This document shows, piece by piece, positions 49,321 through 62,100 of a DNA stretch of 64,000 nucleotides (the first letter of the stretch is position 1; each line of letters starts with the position of its first letter). The DNA comes from Lophius americanus (Eukaryota; Chordata; Actinopteri; Lophiiformes; Lophiidae). The notes under the pieces are model-generated. The model was given only the letters and a program-made list of their open reading frames with translations, was not told the origin of the DNA and made no database searches. The DNA is taken from the NCBI GenBank assembly GCA_037951165.1, contig JBBDHG010000116.1, positions 3,322,501 through 3,386,500 of the forward strand, read 5' to 3'. A program made the position numbers and the translations under genes.

Positions 49321-49545
49321 AATGGGAAGGATTTTCTTTCTACTTCCTTTAACAGTTTGAACTTCAAGCAGTTGCGTGGGCCACATGTTAAAAAGAAATC
49401 ATTGAATTATGGAGTAGATCTGGATAAAGTGGGGGGCGGGCGTGGGGGGCTGAAACACTGAGATGCACATGTCTTGTCGAAAATTGGAAAATGGTATAAG
49501 TTATGTAAAACATTGGGCCGGGGAAGTATGCACTCTGTTCTTACC
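49321..49545 (+). repeat. Direct repeat of about 230 bp, copy 2
   Basis: The copy upstream of the CTLD/FN3 gene, preceded by an (ATAAAA)n-like tract. It could be a local duplication or two insertions of one dispersed element. Confidence 0.85.
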
Positions 49546-50528
49546 TCGAATTATGAATGTGTTTAGAAACAAAGTGAGGTTTAATGATGAATCTATCTGC
49601 CGTGCATCAAGTTTACTCAGATAAACTTGATATTCTTCCCTGCTGCAGTGGCAGCCGTCCCCCGCTGTCGCCACGAAACCCTCTCCAGCTCATCCTAGAG
49701 GTCATCTTAGGGATCTTTTGTTAATTTGAATTCAACAAAAGAAGTTGTTCCCATCTACTCTATACTAGGCACATACATTTTTTGGGAAGACAAAGACATG
49801 AAGTGTCAACTTTGGTGCAATTTAGACACAACAGTTCATTATTAAATTCAGATACACAAAGTCTCCAGTCCTTTAAGCTGGATCTGAAAGGTCTCTATTT
49901 TCATGAGATAATACTAAATGTATGTAATAGTTGTGTTATTATTATGGCGTATATATTTGATTTACATGTTTACTGTAGTGACATATCCGAAACATAGATT
50001 AGCTGCATTAGAAATATAAGGAAATATTCAATTCAGGAGTAATAAATAAAGCATTTCAAGATCAGATCATCTAAAAACTGCACTGAGAACTATTTAGGAT
50101 ATACAGAAAGATAAATACCCATTTAATAATGAATAGCTGCCTGATCACTTTTTATCTCCTAGACTTTTTCCTTTTTGGCTGCCCTTCTCTCAATCGAAAC
50201 AATAAGTGATGGTCATTCTTTTTTGGTTGTTTTATGTTATCAATAACAAGTATCAATAGAGTTGCCTCTGGTTAACACTGTGCAATCGTAATCTCTACTT
50301 ATAACACTTTTTTTGCTCAGTGGGAAGCTATAAAAAGGATATTCCAACTGTTCAATTAAGCCAAATCTGTTATTAAGCAATATATGATTCGGATAACACA
50401 GAATTCTAATCCACAATAATATGAATGGAAGGCAATGATCTTACATTTTCTTTGATTATAATGATAAAAAGCGGAGAGGTGACCCAAAAACACCTGAGAG
50501 CCATTGAGCAATGTTTTCTTCCTGGATT

Positions 50529-50815
50529 GTAATCAATCAATCAATTAATCAATCTTTATTTATATAGCGCCAATTCACAACAACAGTTGTCTCAAGGTGT
50601 TTTCCAGAAAGAGCAGGGCCAGACCAAACTCTTTATATAATTATTTACAGAGACCCAACAAATTCCTCCTTGAGCAAACACTTGGCGACAATGGCGAGAA
50701 AAAACTGCCTTTCAACGGGAGCAAACGCTCCATCACTCTTGCTCAGTGGCCTTGACCTACAGGGACAACCAGCAAGGTTGTAAGAAAGACCCTCAGGTTA
50801 GACGTGGAATTAAAA
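50529..50815 (+). repeat. Common teleost interspersed repeat
   Basis: Begins with (AATC)n, then tttatttatatagcgccaat, tcacaacaacagttgtctca, and later a gagaaaaaactgcc block. This is a very common fish repeat, recognised from memory; its class is uncertain. Confidence 0.7.
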
Positions 50816-52597
50816 CGTATTAGTATTAAAAGCATCTTTTACGAGATCTCTTAAAAATTTAGTTGGAGACCCTGATCTTTAAGTTTTTTAACTACAATAA
50901 ATATCGTAATCGAGATTTCTAGTGTATAATAAAGATGACATGAAACATTCAAAAAATATATATATTTTTTAACACGTTCTGGAATTGATCATTAGCTGAC
51001 GTGGGCTTGGAAACACTCACACCTTCCTTCCACGCTCATCCTGTATGACGGCAGTGCGTGACGGAGACTAGAGGCTGGGAGTCGAATGCTGCCTTCATGG
51101 CCAGCGGAAATATCTAAATTTTGTGAATGAACGTTGAGCTATACACTAAAGATAAGATACACAAGATACACCAGACAACAGGTGGATATTTGCGCCTGTA
51201 GGGGCATGTCGTGGTAGAAAATGAGCTGAAATACTGTCGTAGACGACTGTAATAGAAATAAATGGTGTTAGAAATAATGATCATTTACACTTTTGGCACA
51301 AGCAGCTTAAACATTTGTAAAAAAAAAAGACATTTTATTTATTTCAAACATCTATTTGAATGGATGTTAGGAATGCAAATTACTTTATGTAATTCATAAA
51401 TCTTATATATTCTAATAAATACTAATTATCACATGTCAGTGGTCATAATAAAACATTTCAACTAGCACCTCAGTATCTACTTTTACCATGTAACATGAAT
51501 GTACTGCTAAGTCTTGCTCTGAAATCTGACATGCTTCTCTATTAGGCAAAATATCTAAAATCAGATAAAAATATGTTATACACCTTCTAATATTACATTA
51601 TTCAAAGACATTTTATGTTATTGTTCTATTTGAAACCATCACTTAGAAACAGCATATCCCTAACCTACTTTTATATTAATACTGAATTAAATAGTCCTGT
51701 TTAATAGTTAATGTAAAAGGATACTGAAATATCAATTTTGATCAAATATCAAAATAAAACAGTTAACATTAAATTAACCTTAAACCAAGCTCAAGCTAAC
51801 GGCTACTTAACGTTACTTAACATCTTTACGCTGAAAGACATATTCCCCCAACAGTTTACGAGGCTTTTTATATATAGACAGTTGGTTATATCCGACATTA
51901 TGTTAATGTTTCAAATGAACAAATTAAGTATAGGACGCGTCATTAGTGAATAAGTATTTTTGAATGGATTAAAATGTATCATTTAGCTTTAAAAAAGATG
52001 AAAGGGATCACGGGTTCATACTTTTAAAGTGGAAGACAAAGGAGTAAAAGTAACTTTTAATATGCAAGACAACAACAACATCAACTGTAATATCAGTCAC
52101 ATTAATACCAGTAATCCTAGCAACGCTTGTAATGATGATAATAACAAAACGAGTAGGACGAATGATAATAAGGAAGACAGATGAAGAAAGACATTAATAG
52201 AAAATGAACCTACACTTGATAATAATAGCACAGCGGAAATGCAATAGAATATAAAAGGTATAAAAACAAACAAAATTTTGAAAAGAAAATACAAACATCT
52301 ATTTATTCATTCATTTTCCGTAACCACATATCCTGTTCAAGAAGCATGAATATAAAAAAACACGTAAAAGACAAAAGCTAAAGGTTTTGGTGCTGTGCAG
52401 AAGAAATACGGCAAAGTACAAATGAGTTCCTTTTATATTCAAGGGCATTGTGTCCCACAGCTACTGGACAAGGTTTACAATAAACGGGTAGCAAATGATC
52501 TCAGCGTTCGTGAAGGTAGACGGTGAACAGATGATATTGCAATATTGCCTGGCCCTTGTTCTTTATGCAAGGAATTAATAATTGAAGTCACATCTCA

Positions 52598-52690
52598 ATT
52601 AGACTTAGACTTAGATGTACATTATTGATCTCAAATTATGAAATTCACCATGGAACAGGAAATCAGAGGAGGGCTAATAGCCGAGATGAA
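52598..52690 (+). repeat. LINE-tail-like repeat (agactt)n
   Basis: Reads attagacttagacttagatg, then attattgatctcaaattatg, resembling the reverse-oriented tail of fish non-LTR elements (tandem hexamer plus TTTATTGATC). Confidence 0.4.
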
Positions 52691-53001
52691 GAGTTTTGAA
52701 TGAACAGAAGTCTTTTTAGGGACACCAGGAAACAATAATCAAGTTGGCTGAAAAACCAAGGCATCAAATGTAGGTTTAACTTTAGGAAATACCCTTGTGG
52801 AACTTTACTTTTATGATTGGATCAGTACATTATTGCTTAACGTGTGGTTTTTATGTAAGATAAAATAACAAATAATAATACAAATAACAATAATGATAAT
52901 AATTATGATAATGATAATAATCCAATGTTTTGCGAAGTGGCTGAATGTCGGAGTTTCCATTAAAGCACGTGAACACAACACGGAGATTCAGCGCTGTAGG
53001 C

Positions 53002-53046
53002 AGAAGCAGAGGAGAGGAGAGGAGAGGAGGAGGAGGAGGAAGCATG
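53002..53046 (+). repeat. Purine-rich tract upstream of the OGA start
   Basis: gaggagaggagaggagagga and further GGA triplets, about 80 bp before the ATG, within the probable promoter or 5' UTR. A CACGTG E-box lies at 52965-52970. Confidence 0.6.
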
Positions 53047-53124
53047 AGGAATTTTCCAAGCATCTGAGCTGATAGACGGGGAAAGAATATCGTGTTCCCT
53101 TGCAGGTTCGGGTCCGAGGACAGG

Positions 53125-53164
53125 ATGGACAAGAAGAGGCCGTTTCTTTGCGGAGTGGTGGAAG
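53125..53164 (+). CDS. oga: OGA exon 1
   Basis: ATG at 53125, in the context caggATGg; encodes MDKKRPFLCGVVE and ends in phase 1 at donor GTAAGG. No in-frame upstream ATG that would supply the human-type extension was seen. Confidence 0.88.
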
Positions 53165-56100
53165 GTAAGGTCATAACTCGCGTGCTGACAGATCACGTGA
53201 TGGTTTTTTCTTTCTTTCTTTGGGGGGATGTTTTTTTGAGAACCCTTTGACCTAGATTTTTCTCATCTAAGGTAGACGAAGGGGGTGATGGAGGAAGGAT
53301 GTCACGATGAGAGGGCAGACAGTGCGAACCCATAAAGTGGTTCTATTTGCGTGGAGGCAGCGTGGGGGGGATGAGGTTGGTGGTAGAGAAGCTAAGATGA
53401 TGAAGGTGATGATGACTCAAGACTGTGATGATGATGTTCGGTTGGATAATGACAGCACTGTAATAATGACAGTAGTGATGAAATATGATCTGATGATGTG
53501 ATGATGATCATCTGGAAAAGGATTCCAATGGAGAGTCATTCTTGAGGTGAGTTGAAGTGAAATAATAATAAGATATTAATGACAAAGAACATGATTGATC
53601 AGGTTCGAAGCTACAGGTTCAGATAGTGACAAAGGAGGATCAGGCATAACGTTGCTGCGGATAAATGGTTAAAAAATATATGAACTAAATGTTCTGTCAC
53701 AACTACAAAACATTACAACCAACCACACATCTCTAATATATGTTACATATATGATTATATGCTGCAACTTAAAACCTTCAAATAAACTTGTTTACAGATT
53801 TGTGAAAGGTTTTTATTTCATCCACCAATCCATATAGATTTTTTTTGTGTTTTGTTAGCAAGGACAGGAAAAACCTGATCTCATTTTTTTTTTTTGGCAA
53901 GACACATTTTTCCACTGGTATAATGAAGTTTGTTGTTTCATATCATGTTGTTTGTTTGTTTGTTTGTTTGTTTATTGAGATCTCCCTTAGCGTCTGCATA
54001 GCAGATGATTTTCTTCCTGAGGTCTGCATAATTTGATAAGATAAGATAAAGCTTTATTAGTCCCATAACGGGGAAATTGAAGGGTTACAGCAGATATTAC
54101 AGAATAACATTATAATAATATACTAGATGGCAATACAAAACATACATTCACGTTATGTACAATTCAGTCACACGATGACAAACAAAACATTAGAACATGC
54201 GATTAACATAAACTACAGGACGATAAATCAACTCCAACTGTATTCATAGTGGCCTTCCACGTAAATAGTATCATTTAAATAGAATTGCAATATGCACTCT
54301 AAAGAATCCGTACTAATTACTGAAAATCATTTTTAAGTACGTACTCATTATTTAATGGTATAATTTGATGAAGGTGTGAATTCCATTCTATATTAAACTG
54401 TAAAGTGAATTGATTAGGTTTTGGACTCCGGTAAGGTAAAGTAGCTTCCAGTTGTGTGCCTTTTTGAATAATTGCGTCTGCCTTTTAATCAAATATATCC
54501 TTTTGTACAAATCAAGATGAATCTTTTGTCACCGTGACATTCCCAACGAAAAACCATCATTGAGTAAAATAAATCTGTTTCTGACCTCAAACCAACCGAG
54601 ACATTCTTGATTCATACGCCTTGATTTGATTCATTGAAAAATTCTCTGTCAGACAAAAGTGAAAAATGTACATTCTATGTCATTCGAGTCAAAGTTGATG
54701 TCTTTAAATTCCACGTAAACCCCAAAATATCCATTAAATAAGTGGAAAAAACTACAGATCCTAACATTTAAGAGGTTGAACACAGACAAATTGTGGGTAT
54801 TTGCTCATTAAATTATTTAATATTAATGAATAATTGTTTGGAATTCATTTTCTGCCAGTCTACTAGTTTTGTAGGTTGTCCATTAGCAAACATATATTCA
54901 ACCGCCCTGTAGGATGTTTCAAACTTCCAGACATGTTTTTGGGGTTTTTTAAGTCGAGGGGCTTCTGGGAAAGTCATTGAACTGGCATAAGTTTATTAGA
55001 GAACTAACAAACATGGGAAACAATAATAAAGTAATGCATTCATTCTAAGAATGTAACATCGCTCTGTTTAACATTGATTTAAAATGTTGCACTACTGGAA
55101 TAAAGTTGAATATTTCGTACTATAAATGTGTTTTATATTCCCTCTATACCAATACTGTCCACAGCATACAAACATGCTAACAGGTACATGTCAAACACAT
55201 GACACACCAGAATTCATGTTCCTCATGAGCATGCGAGGGAAAACAGTCCTAATGATATGATTTACTTCTCATAGCCACCTACTTGCAGCACACACACACA
55301 TATACACACACATTGTAGATTGATTGAAAAAAAAAAGAATCTCAAAGGAGGAAGGAAGGACATTGGAGATGCTCCCATTTCCAAAAATAGAAAATGTGAT
55401 GGAAAGTGTGGCTGCAGATGAATTATGCCTTTGCTTAACACCGACAGCGTGTGACTAAGTGAGTTGTGTAAGAGCTCACGTCTCGTTATGTAGCAATGCA
55501 ATATCGTGAAAGTAAGTTGATATCTACACAAACAGATCGCTGTCCATTATTTCATTAATTACTGCAGAGCTGGCGTATAAAAACAATCTAACAGCAAAAT
55601 ATGTGATATGATGCTGGATGCTACACCTACGGGTCGATATGAAAATGAGGGAAATTAACATTTGTAGCTAAGGTAACACAACATATTTATTTTTATTATT
55701 TTCTGAATTAAAAATAAATATAATATAGCTCTAGAATTGTAAACAGATCAGTAATGGAAGCTTCAAGCCCTTCTTGGCCTTTCATAACTTAACAATACTC
55801 AAGCCGTTTTATTAGTTTCATGCATCCGTTGACGGCAGCTGGCAGAGTGGGGAGTGCCAGACGTCCATCTCCCAGCAACCGTTTCCAGCTCGTTCCGAGG
55901 GATTCCATATATTTCATTTGGTAGTCCAAATGAAATGTATAATCCCACCAGTAAGTTCTGGGTCTTCTCAGTTGGATGTTCCTGGAAGAACTCTGGAGTG
56001 AGGCGTTATGGAAGCGTCCTGATCAGATGCCCGAACCACCTCGACCGGATCCTTCCTGGTACGAAGGAGCAGTTGCTCTACTCTCAGCCCCTCTCTCCAT

Positions 56101-59100
56101 AGGGGAGGGTAAGAACGTCGATTGACCGAACGTCGAATTGAGAGCTTTTGATTACGACTCACCGGTCTGTTCACCAACATCGACTGATACGATGTTCATA
56201 ATCCTGCTGATGCTGCGACACAACCTGTCCACCTCACAGTTCGTCCTCCCGTTACCTACAAACAAGACCCAAGAATACTTAAAAAAAACTTTGCTTGAGG
56301 AAGAACCTCATCTCAACTAGGATTTTCATTATGTCATGCCTGTTTAATTGACCTGTTTCATTATTAATATATTCCTCTGCAGGTTTCTACGGGAGGCCTT
56401 GGTCTTTGGATCAGAGAAGAGTTCTCTTCCAGTGGTAAGTTCCTTCCTGTCCTATAACAAGTCTGTAAACTGTGGTGAACCCCAATCCAGTGAGCTTGAA
56501 TGTGATAAAAGTATGTGAGCCCAGATCATGTTGCTGGGCCAGATTTTGGCTTCAAGCCATATTATAAAAGGCAGCCCAAAATATGGCAGGTGACAAATTG
56601 TCCCATTTTCAACAAAATGCTAACAAAAATCTGCTGATTCATTAATGAACCAAATTCACAGAACTTTGGCAGACTGACCAGAACAGTTGGTCCATCCAGA
56701 CTATTACTGAAGCTTTCTGAGAAGTGGGTAACTATAAACTAGATGCAGGGAATAAAAAATGACTTTCCTTATTCACGTATCATTCAGTTGTTCCTAGATA
56801 AAAATTTAAGATTAGAAAATTCAATTAATGGTTATTTGCTATTATATTCTGAAGCAAAAGAGCAGTTTTATCCTTTGGCTACATAATGTATAAAAGGTGG
56901 CGATAGGATCGAGGGCAGATACTAAATTCTGTTATAGTCAAAGGGTTAATAGAGGTGGGTTTTATTGAGGGAATGGCGGTCAGATTGTTGGCTGAAAATT
57001 AGCTGAGATTATTCAGAGTCTACTAGCAGCTTTCTGCTGGGATGAAAATACGGTCTTAGTTCTATATAAAAATGTTCTTATCTTCTTATTTATTGGATGC
57101 ATTACTGTGAAATGTGTCATATTGACCTCATCCAGGGGCCGTTCTATTTCTTGTGTTGCGAACCTCCCTTTCATATATTTTTTTTTTTAACCAAATACCC
57201 CAATTGTGATATTATGACAATTTGTGGGCAGGTACCAAAAATCCAATTTCAGTGTAGAGGGGGCCACCGAGAAGGGTCATGTCTTTTAGCATAAAAATTG
57301 CTTTTTCAAAAAGATTTTCTTCAAGTTTCTCGCCGAATACTAAATTTAACAAGGTTACATTTAATCATATTTAGAAGATGATGACGTTCCAATTATGCTT
57401 TGCCCGAATCTGGTTGTTACTGAATAGACATTGAACGCATCACCCAGCATAACTCAATGTAATGTACTGCTGACAGCTATGGTAGCGAGCTCTCAGCGGC
57501 AGGCTGCTCGGATGGGTTACCAACATGGATAACAAAATGCGTAACCTTGATGATTCTGTCATATTTAAGTACAATGGTGATGAAAAAATCAGAGTACTCC
57601 AGTAATAAATTGTTATTTGATTTTGGTTGGTGACCAAAAAGCTCCAGACTCTAGCCAAGTCTCAGTCATATTGAAAAAGCCCAGTTGATGGGAAGCGATA
57701 CAGTCATTCATGGTAAAGGTTTTGTTAGAGATAGACCTTACTTTGAATAAGACAAATTTGGTAGGATTGATGCTGGTGGCAGGATCAGACGTAAAGTTTG
57801 TGTAGTGGATTTTGCATAAATTGACGTCCTCTTGCAACGCTCTACAGTTGAGATTGGAAGAGTAGCTGTTATTAGAGATGGAGATGGATGGTTGTCCATC
57901 AGTTGCTGATGCTAACACGCAGGTGTTACAGATCCATGTAGGAAATGTGGGGGATTATAATGATTCTCCAAAATTGAAAACTCAAGTCAAATTGATGGCT
58001 TGAGGTGGATGAGTTTCCTCAGAGTGATTGGTAACACATTTAGTATTGTGTGCAACAGTCCATAGCTCCTTTTGACTGGGGCTGAAGCTGACTGGGACAA
58101 AGAGAGACAAGTAAGTTACAGTAAATCTTAATTACAGAGAGAGGCTCGGCGCGTTTGCCCCTGAGCTGCTGGAGTATAAATCTAACAATGCAGTCCAGAC
58201 ACTGCTGAGAAAACTGACATGTTTCATGGAGCATAAAGAGAACCATCAACACTGGTTCACAATGAAGGTGCGCCGCTGTGCTGCTGGACGGATGTGAGCC
58301 ACTGATGAGAATAGTAGATAGTCCAGACAGAGATAGCAGGAATAGAAAAGGAGAATGGAGGTCTTAAACTGTTACATACAATTAAGTATATTGTACAATG
58401 TACCAAAACTGGTTCTGTGCATTCGACCCACTTAAAAAGCTATGAGGAAAACACAAAGTTGTTAGGTATGAAATAAAAAGTTACACATGACGAAAACACA
58501 CAATTATATAAACATATGATATAATTCAATTAATAAAGGCATGGCAATGAAATCCCTGTGGACAACTGTGAGGTTCTTTTACAGAAGTGATACCTGACCA
58601 GAAATGACTTGCTCCTTCTGCTGTGGATTTTTCTGCAGGAAATTTAATGATTTGTCCATATCATTACAACCCGCTGTTTCTGCTCCCATCGGTGAAACCT
58701 TATGGAATGACTCGACACTACTGTGCCCTTAAACTTCTCTGTGCTCTGTGATGCAATGATGCCGGAAATGGCAAACACGTTGACTATGACTGCTTTATGC
58801 AGCAAATATGAAGATGAATATTATTCCCAAAAGTTTGTGAGTGCAGCTCAGTATGCTTTATCGTTTTTAAACTTGTGTTCACGGTCCAGGCAAATTGATA
58901 AGCATGTACATGTTGATAAGTGTGTAGGGCTGTAGATGTGAGCACAGTATGACTGTGAGGGTGGGTGGTTGCAGTTTTGTGTTGGTGTTATGCACCATCT
59001 GTCCAGGAAATGAAGCAGGGAGGGAGTGAAAACTGCCCACTGATGACGAAGAGTACAAAAGCTGGTCAATGTCCAGAGAGAGGACAATGTTTATGTTAAT

Positions 59101-62100
59101 GTTTGATGCAGATATTGTTTCCCTACCATGCTCTATTTATAACTCAGGAGCTTGTTTCCTGTAACTGGAACGACCATGTAACGCAACGATCAATAGAGTG
59201 GAACAATTTACTTGCTGCCTGTTTTGTCTTTCCTCCTCTTCATGTTCCTCAAGTCCTTCTCATTTAGCTCATGTCTCTCTCACACAGGGTCATGCAGCCC
59301 ATAGCACAGCTAGAGGCTGACTTTCCATGTAAAGGATGGATAATACATAGTGTACACCACGATAGATGTAGATCATAGTGTATTACATTCAGGTTTATTG
59401 GCATTTGAAAACTGATTTGCTGAATATAAAAAAAACAGCTACAGGGTTTTTGCGAGTTGTATCGACACATTTGATCATAAACAGTGGAAAAAACGTTTTG
59501 CACTAAAAGCTACAAAAACATTTACAATAATATTAAGAACAAACTTTTAACGTGCTGCAGAGCGGCACAGTGGATAGTTTGGCTGCCCCACAGCAACAAG
59601 GCACCGTGTTTGAACGGTCTGCACCTTTATGTGTGGAGTTTGCATGTTCATGTAATATGGGTGAATTGGTGATGCAGGGAAACCGATAGTTTTGAGCGGT
59701 AATCATGTTAACAAGAACTGTGCGACAGCTTAGAAGCGCAGTGCTTCAGCTAGTGTTCACGATGTTCAGGACAAATTCGTACATCAGAAACAGAAGGTAT
59801 GCTAGGTTTGGGCCAGGACCGGTCACTAGTTTACCGAGCTTGGTCGGGCTCAGACATACATTTGCACTCGGGCCCTGCAATAATCGCAATCTCAATTCCG
59901 AGCAGAACGTCGGCGAGTCTAGTTTTAGCCAGAATCGCCCAGCCTTACTTTCTAGCCTGCTGTCATCGCGACAGAACCCTGGATAAGCAGAACAAAATGG
60001 AATTAAAACCATTAACTAAAATAAGTCAAAAATGAACTGCGTTAATAAAACAGAGTTGTGGAAGAATGAAAATAAAACTACTGTCCAAATAACCATGAGG
60101 TTTTCATCAAAAACTTTTTTCAAACTACTGAAATGTTTCCTGTTCTGTCCGTCTGTGGCAGGATGCAGAACTGGGGGTTGAACACTTACCTGTATGGCCC
60201 AAAGGATGACCTAAAACACAGACTGTTGTGGAGAGAGGTCTATTCTTCTGATGAGGAGGGTAAGGACACTTCATCTATTATCTACATATTCAACCATCCA
60301 TCCAACCATAGTACTGGCTTATTGGTTCATTTACTCGGCTGCCACTAAGGATGGCGCTTCTTTTCCACAGCATAACATATGCGATAAAAACACTCAATCA
60401 TCACAATGCATCAAAAAACATCTCATCAATTCCATCAATGCAACTCGAAATAAGACGACATGAGCCGGAATTTGTGCTGTCTTGTGGTGTTTCTTTACAA
60501 TAGGATATATTGTGAAAATTGCACCTTTTAAGGGTTTTTAATGACTTATTTGTAAATTTGGAGGGCCTACTGACCCACTGAAGGTTTAATAAGAGGGATA
60601 CATGGTTTCTTTTGTGAGGCACGTCAGAAATCACGTGACCTTTGACTTCTGCTGGCGGCTCAATGGAAGGAATCTCAACATTCTACCACACAAATTATGC
60701 CACGCAATCAAAACAGGTATGCCAACCTGGTGCATTGTGGTTAATATAGTGACATTATGTTTTGAGGGCAGGAAAAAGAAAAAAGCCTGAAAAGAGAGAA
60801 TATCTCTGTTCTGCTGTGTCTATGTTGATCATGAGTCTGACTAAATTACATTACTCAATCCAAGAAGTACCCTCCTAATGTTTTATAGCTTATTTGAACT
60901 TAAACGAAGAATATTGACTGATATTGATTATATGGTGTTATAGTAGCCTAACCTGGAAGACTTTATGAACATTTAAGGGCAAGCTAAAGTCCCCACCAGT
61001 CACCTTAAATCTAAATCAGAAGACCTTTCAAATGAGATTGTGAAGAGTCTTGCGATGAACACTTTTAATCGTAATTCAACAGTTTGAGCAATAAACCACA
61101 CTCTCTGACAGACTTGGTCTCATTTTAAATTTGGAACTGAATTACTCCTCCCTCTCCCTCCGCTCAGGTCAGTTGCGTACTCTAATTGCGGAGGCCCAGT
61201 CGAGAGGCCTGAGTTTCGTTTACGCCCTCTCTCCGGGTCAGGACATCGTCTTCTCGTCTTCCTGTGACTTGACGCTTCTCAAACGCAAGCTCAGACAGGT
61301 AGTGAAAAAATAAATACCACAGGGATTTAACTTTGTATGAAGAAGACTCATGAAGAGGCTTGTCTCTCTGCAGGTGGCCGACCTGGGTTGCCAAGCATTT
61401 GCCATTCTGTTTGATGACATCGATCACTCCTTGTGCCAGGCTGATAGTGAGGCCTTCTCCTCGTTCGCACATGCTCAGGTCACTGTAACCAATGAGGTCT
61501 ACCAGTACTTGGAAGAACCACCTGTCTTCCTTTTCTGTCCCACAGGTAGGAGTTTTTGACTAAGTTGATGTTTGTGTTTCTTTAAGCTTGATAGTGAAAA
61601 AACAGCTCCCTTTCTCCTTGTCCTCCTGCAGAGTATTGTGGTTCTCTATGTTCTCCCAGTGTGTCAAAGTCTCCTTACCTCCAGACTATCGGAGAGGACC
61701 TGCTGCCCAACATCACTGTAGTATGGACAGGTGAGACACACACATATTAGTATAAACATGAACTCTTCCTTTAAATACCATATAAAACATTCAGGCTGTT
61801 TTCTGTACTAAACCGCATCACGCAGCTGTAAACATAAACATAAACCACAGTATTTATTTTTTTCTTCTGTGTAAATGATACTATGATACTCTGATATATA
61901 TAATGATATATGATATATATAATGTAGATTCATTGAGTCGATTCATATGCATCAAATCTGGACTAAATCAAACCAACAGTAGAGAAATTATGACGGGACA
62001 AATGTTTGAGGTAAAGCTCCTCCTAGTGTCAGAAATATATAACCAACCTTTCCTAAAATCAATCCAGTTCTTCCTCCCACAAAGGTATACGTCGGTGTAA

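Larger units (their letters stand above)
49546..53124. other. Intergenic region between the two divergent genes
   Basis: AT-rich, with no supported gene. The open frames at 49782-49997, 51738-51953 and 52097-52294 are short and without family signal. Contains the repeats listed separately; the OGA-side promoter should lie at its right end. Confidence 0.5.
53165..56382 (+). other. oga: OGA intron 1 (3.2 kb)
   Basis: No exon seen. Contains a (GTTT)n run at 53947-53975, a LINE tail near 54030 and a Rex-like fragment at 55835-56105. Confidence 0.7.
56435..60161 (+). other. oga: OGA intron 2 (3.7 kb)
   Basis: No exon seen; carries an L2 endonuclease remnant and two degenerate teleost repeats. 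The short open frames at 57097-57294, 58723-58935 and 59484-59672 have no family signal. Confidence 0.65.

Noticed and set aside
52851..53196. Minus-strand Ser/Pro-rich frames opposite OGA exon 1
   Set aside because: Produced by the complement of the purine-rich tract and the OGA start; no independent support.
55854..56180. Overlapping frames on both strands in OGA intron 1
   Set aside because: They fall in a decayed LINE remnant.
59705..60035. Open frames on both strands before OGA exon 3
   Set aside because: GC-rich repeat fragment; no family signal and no matching splice phase.
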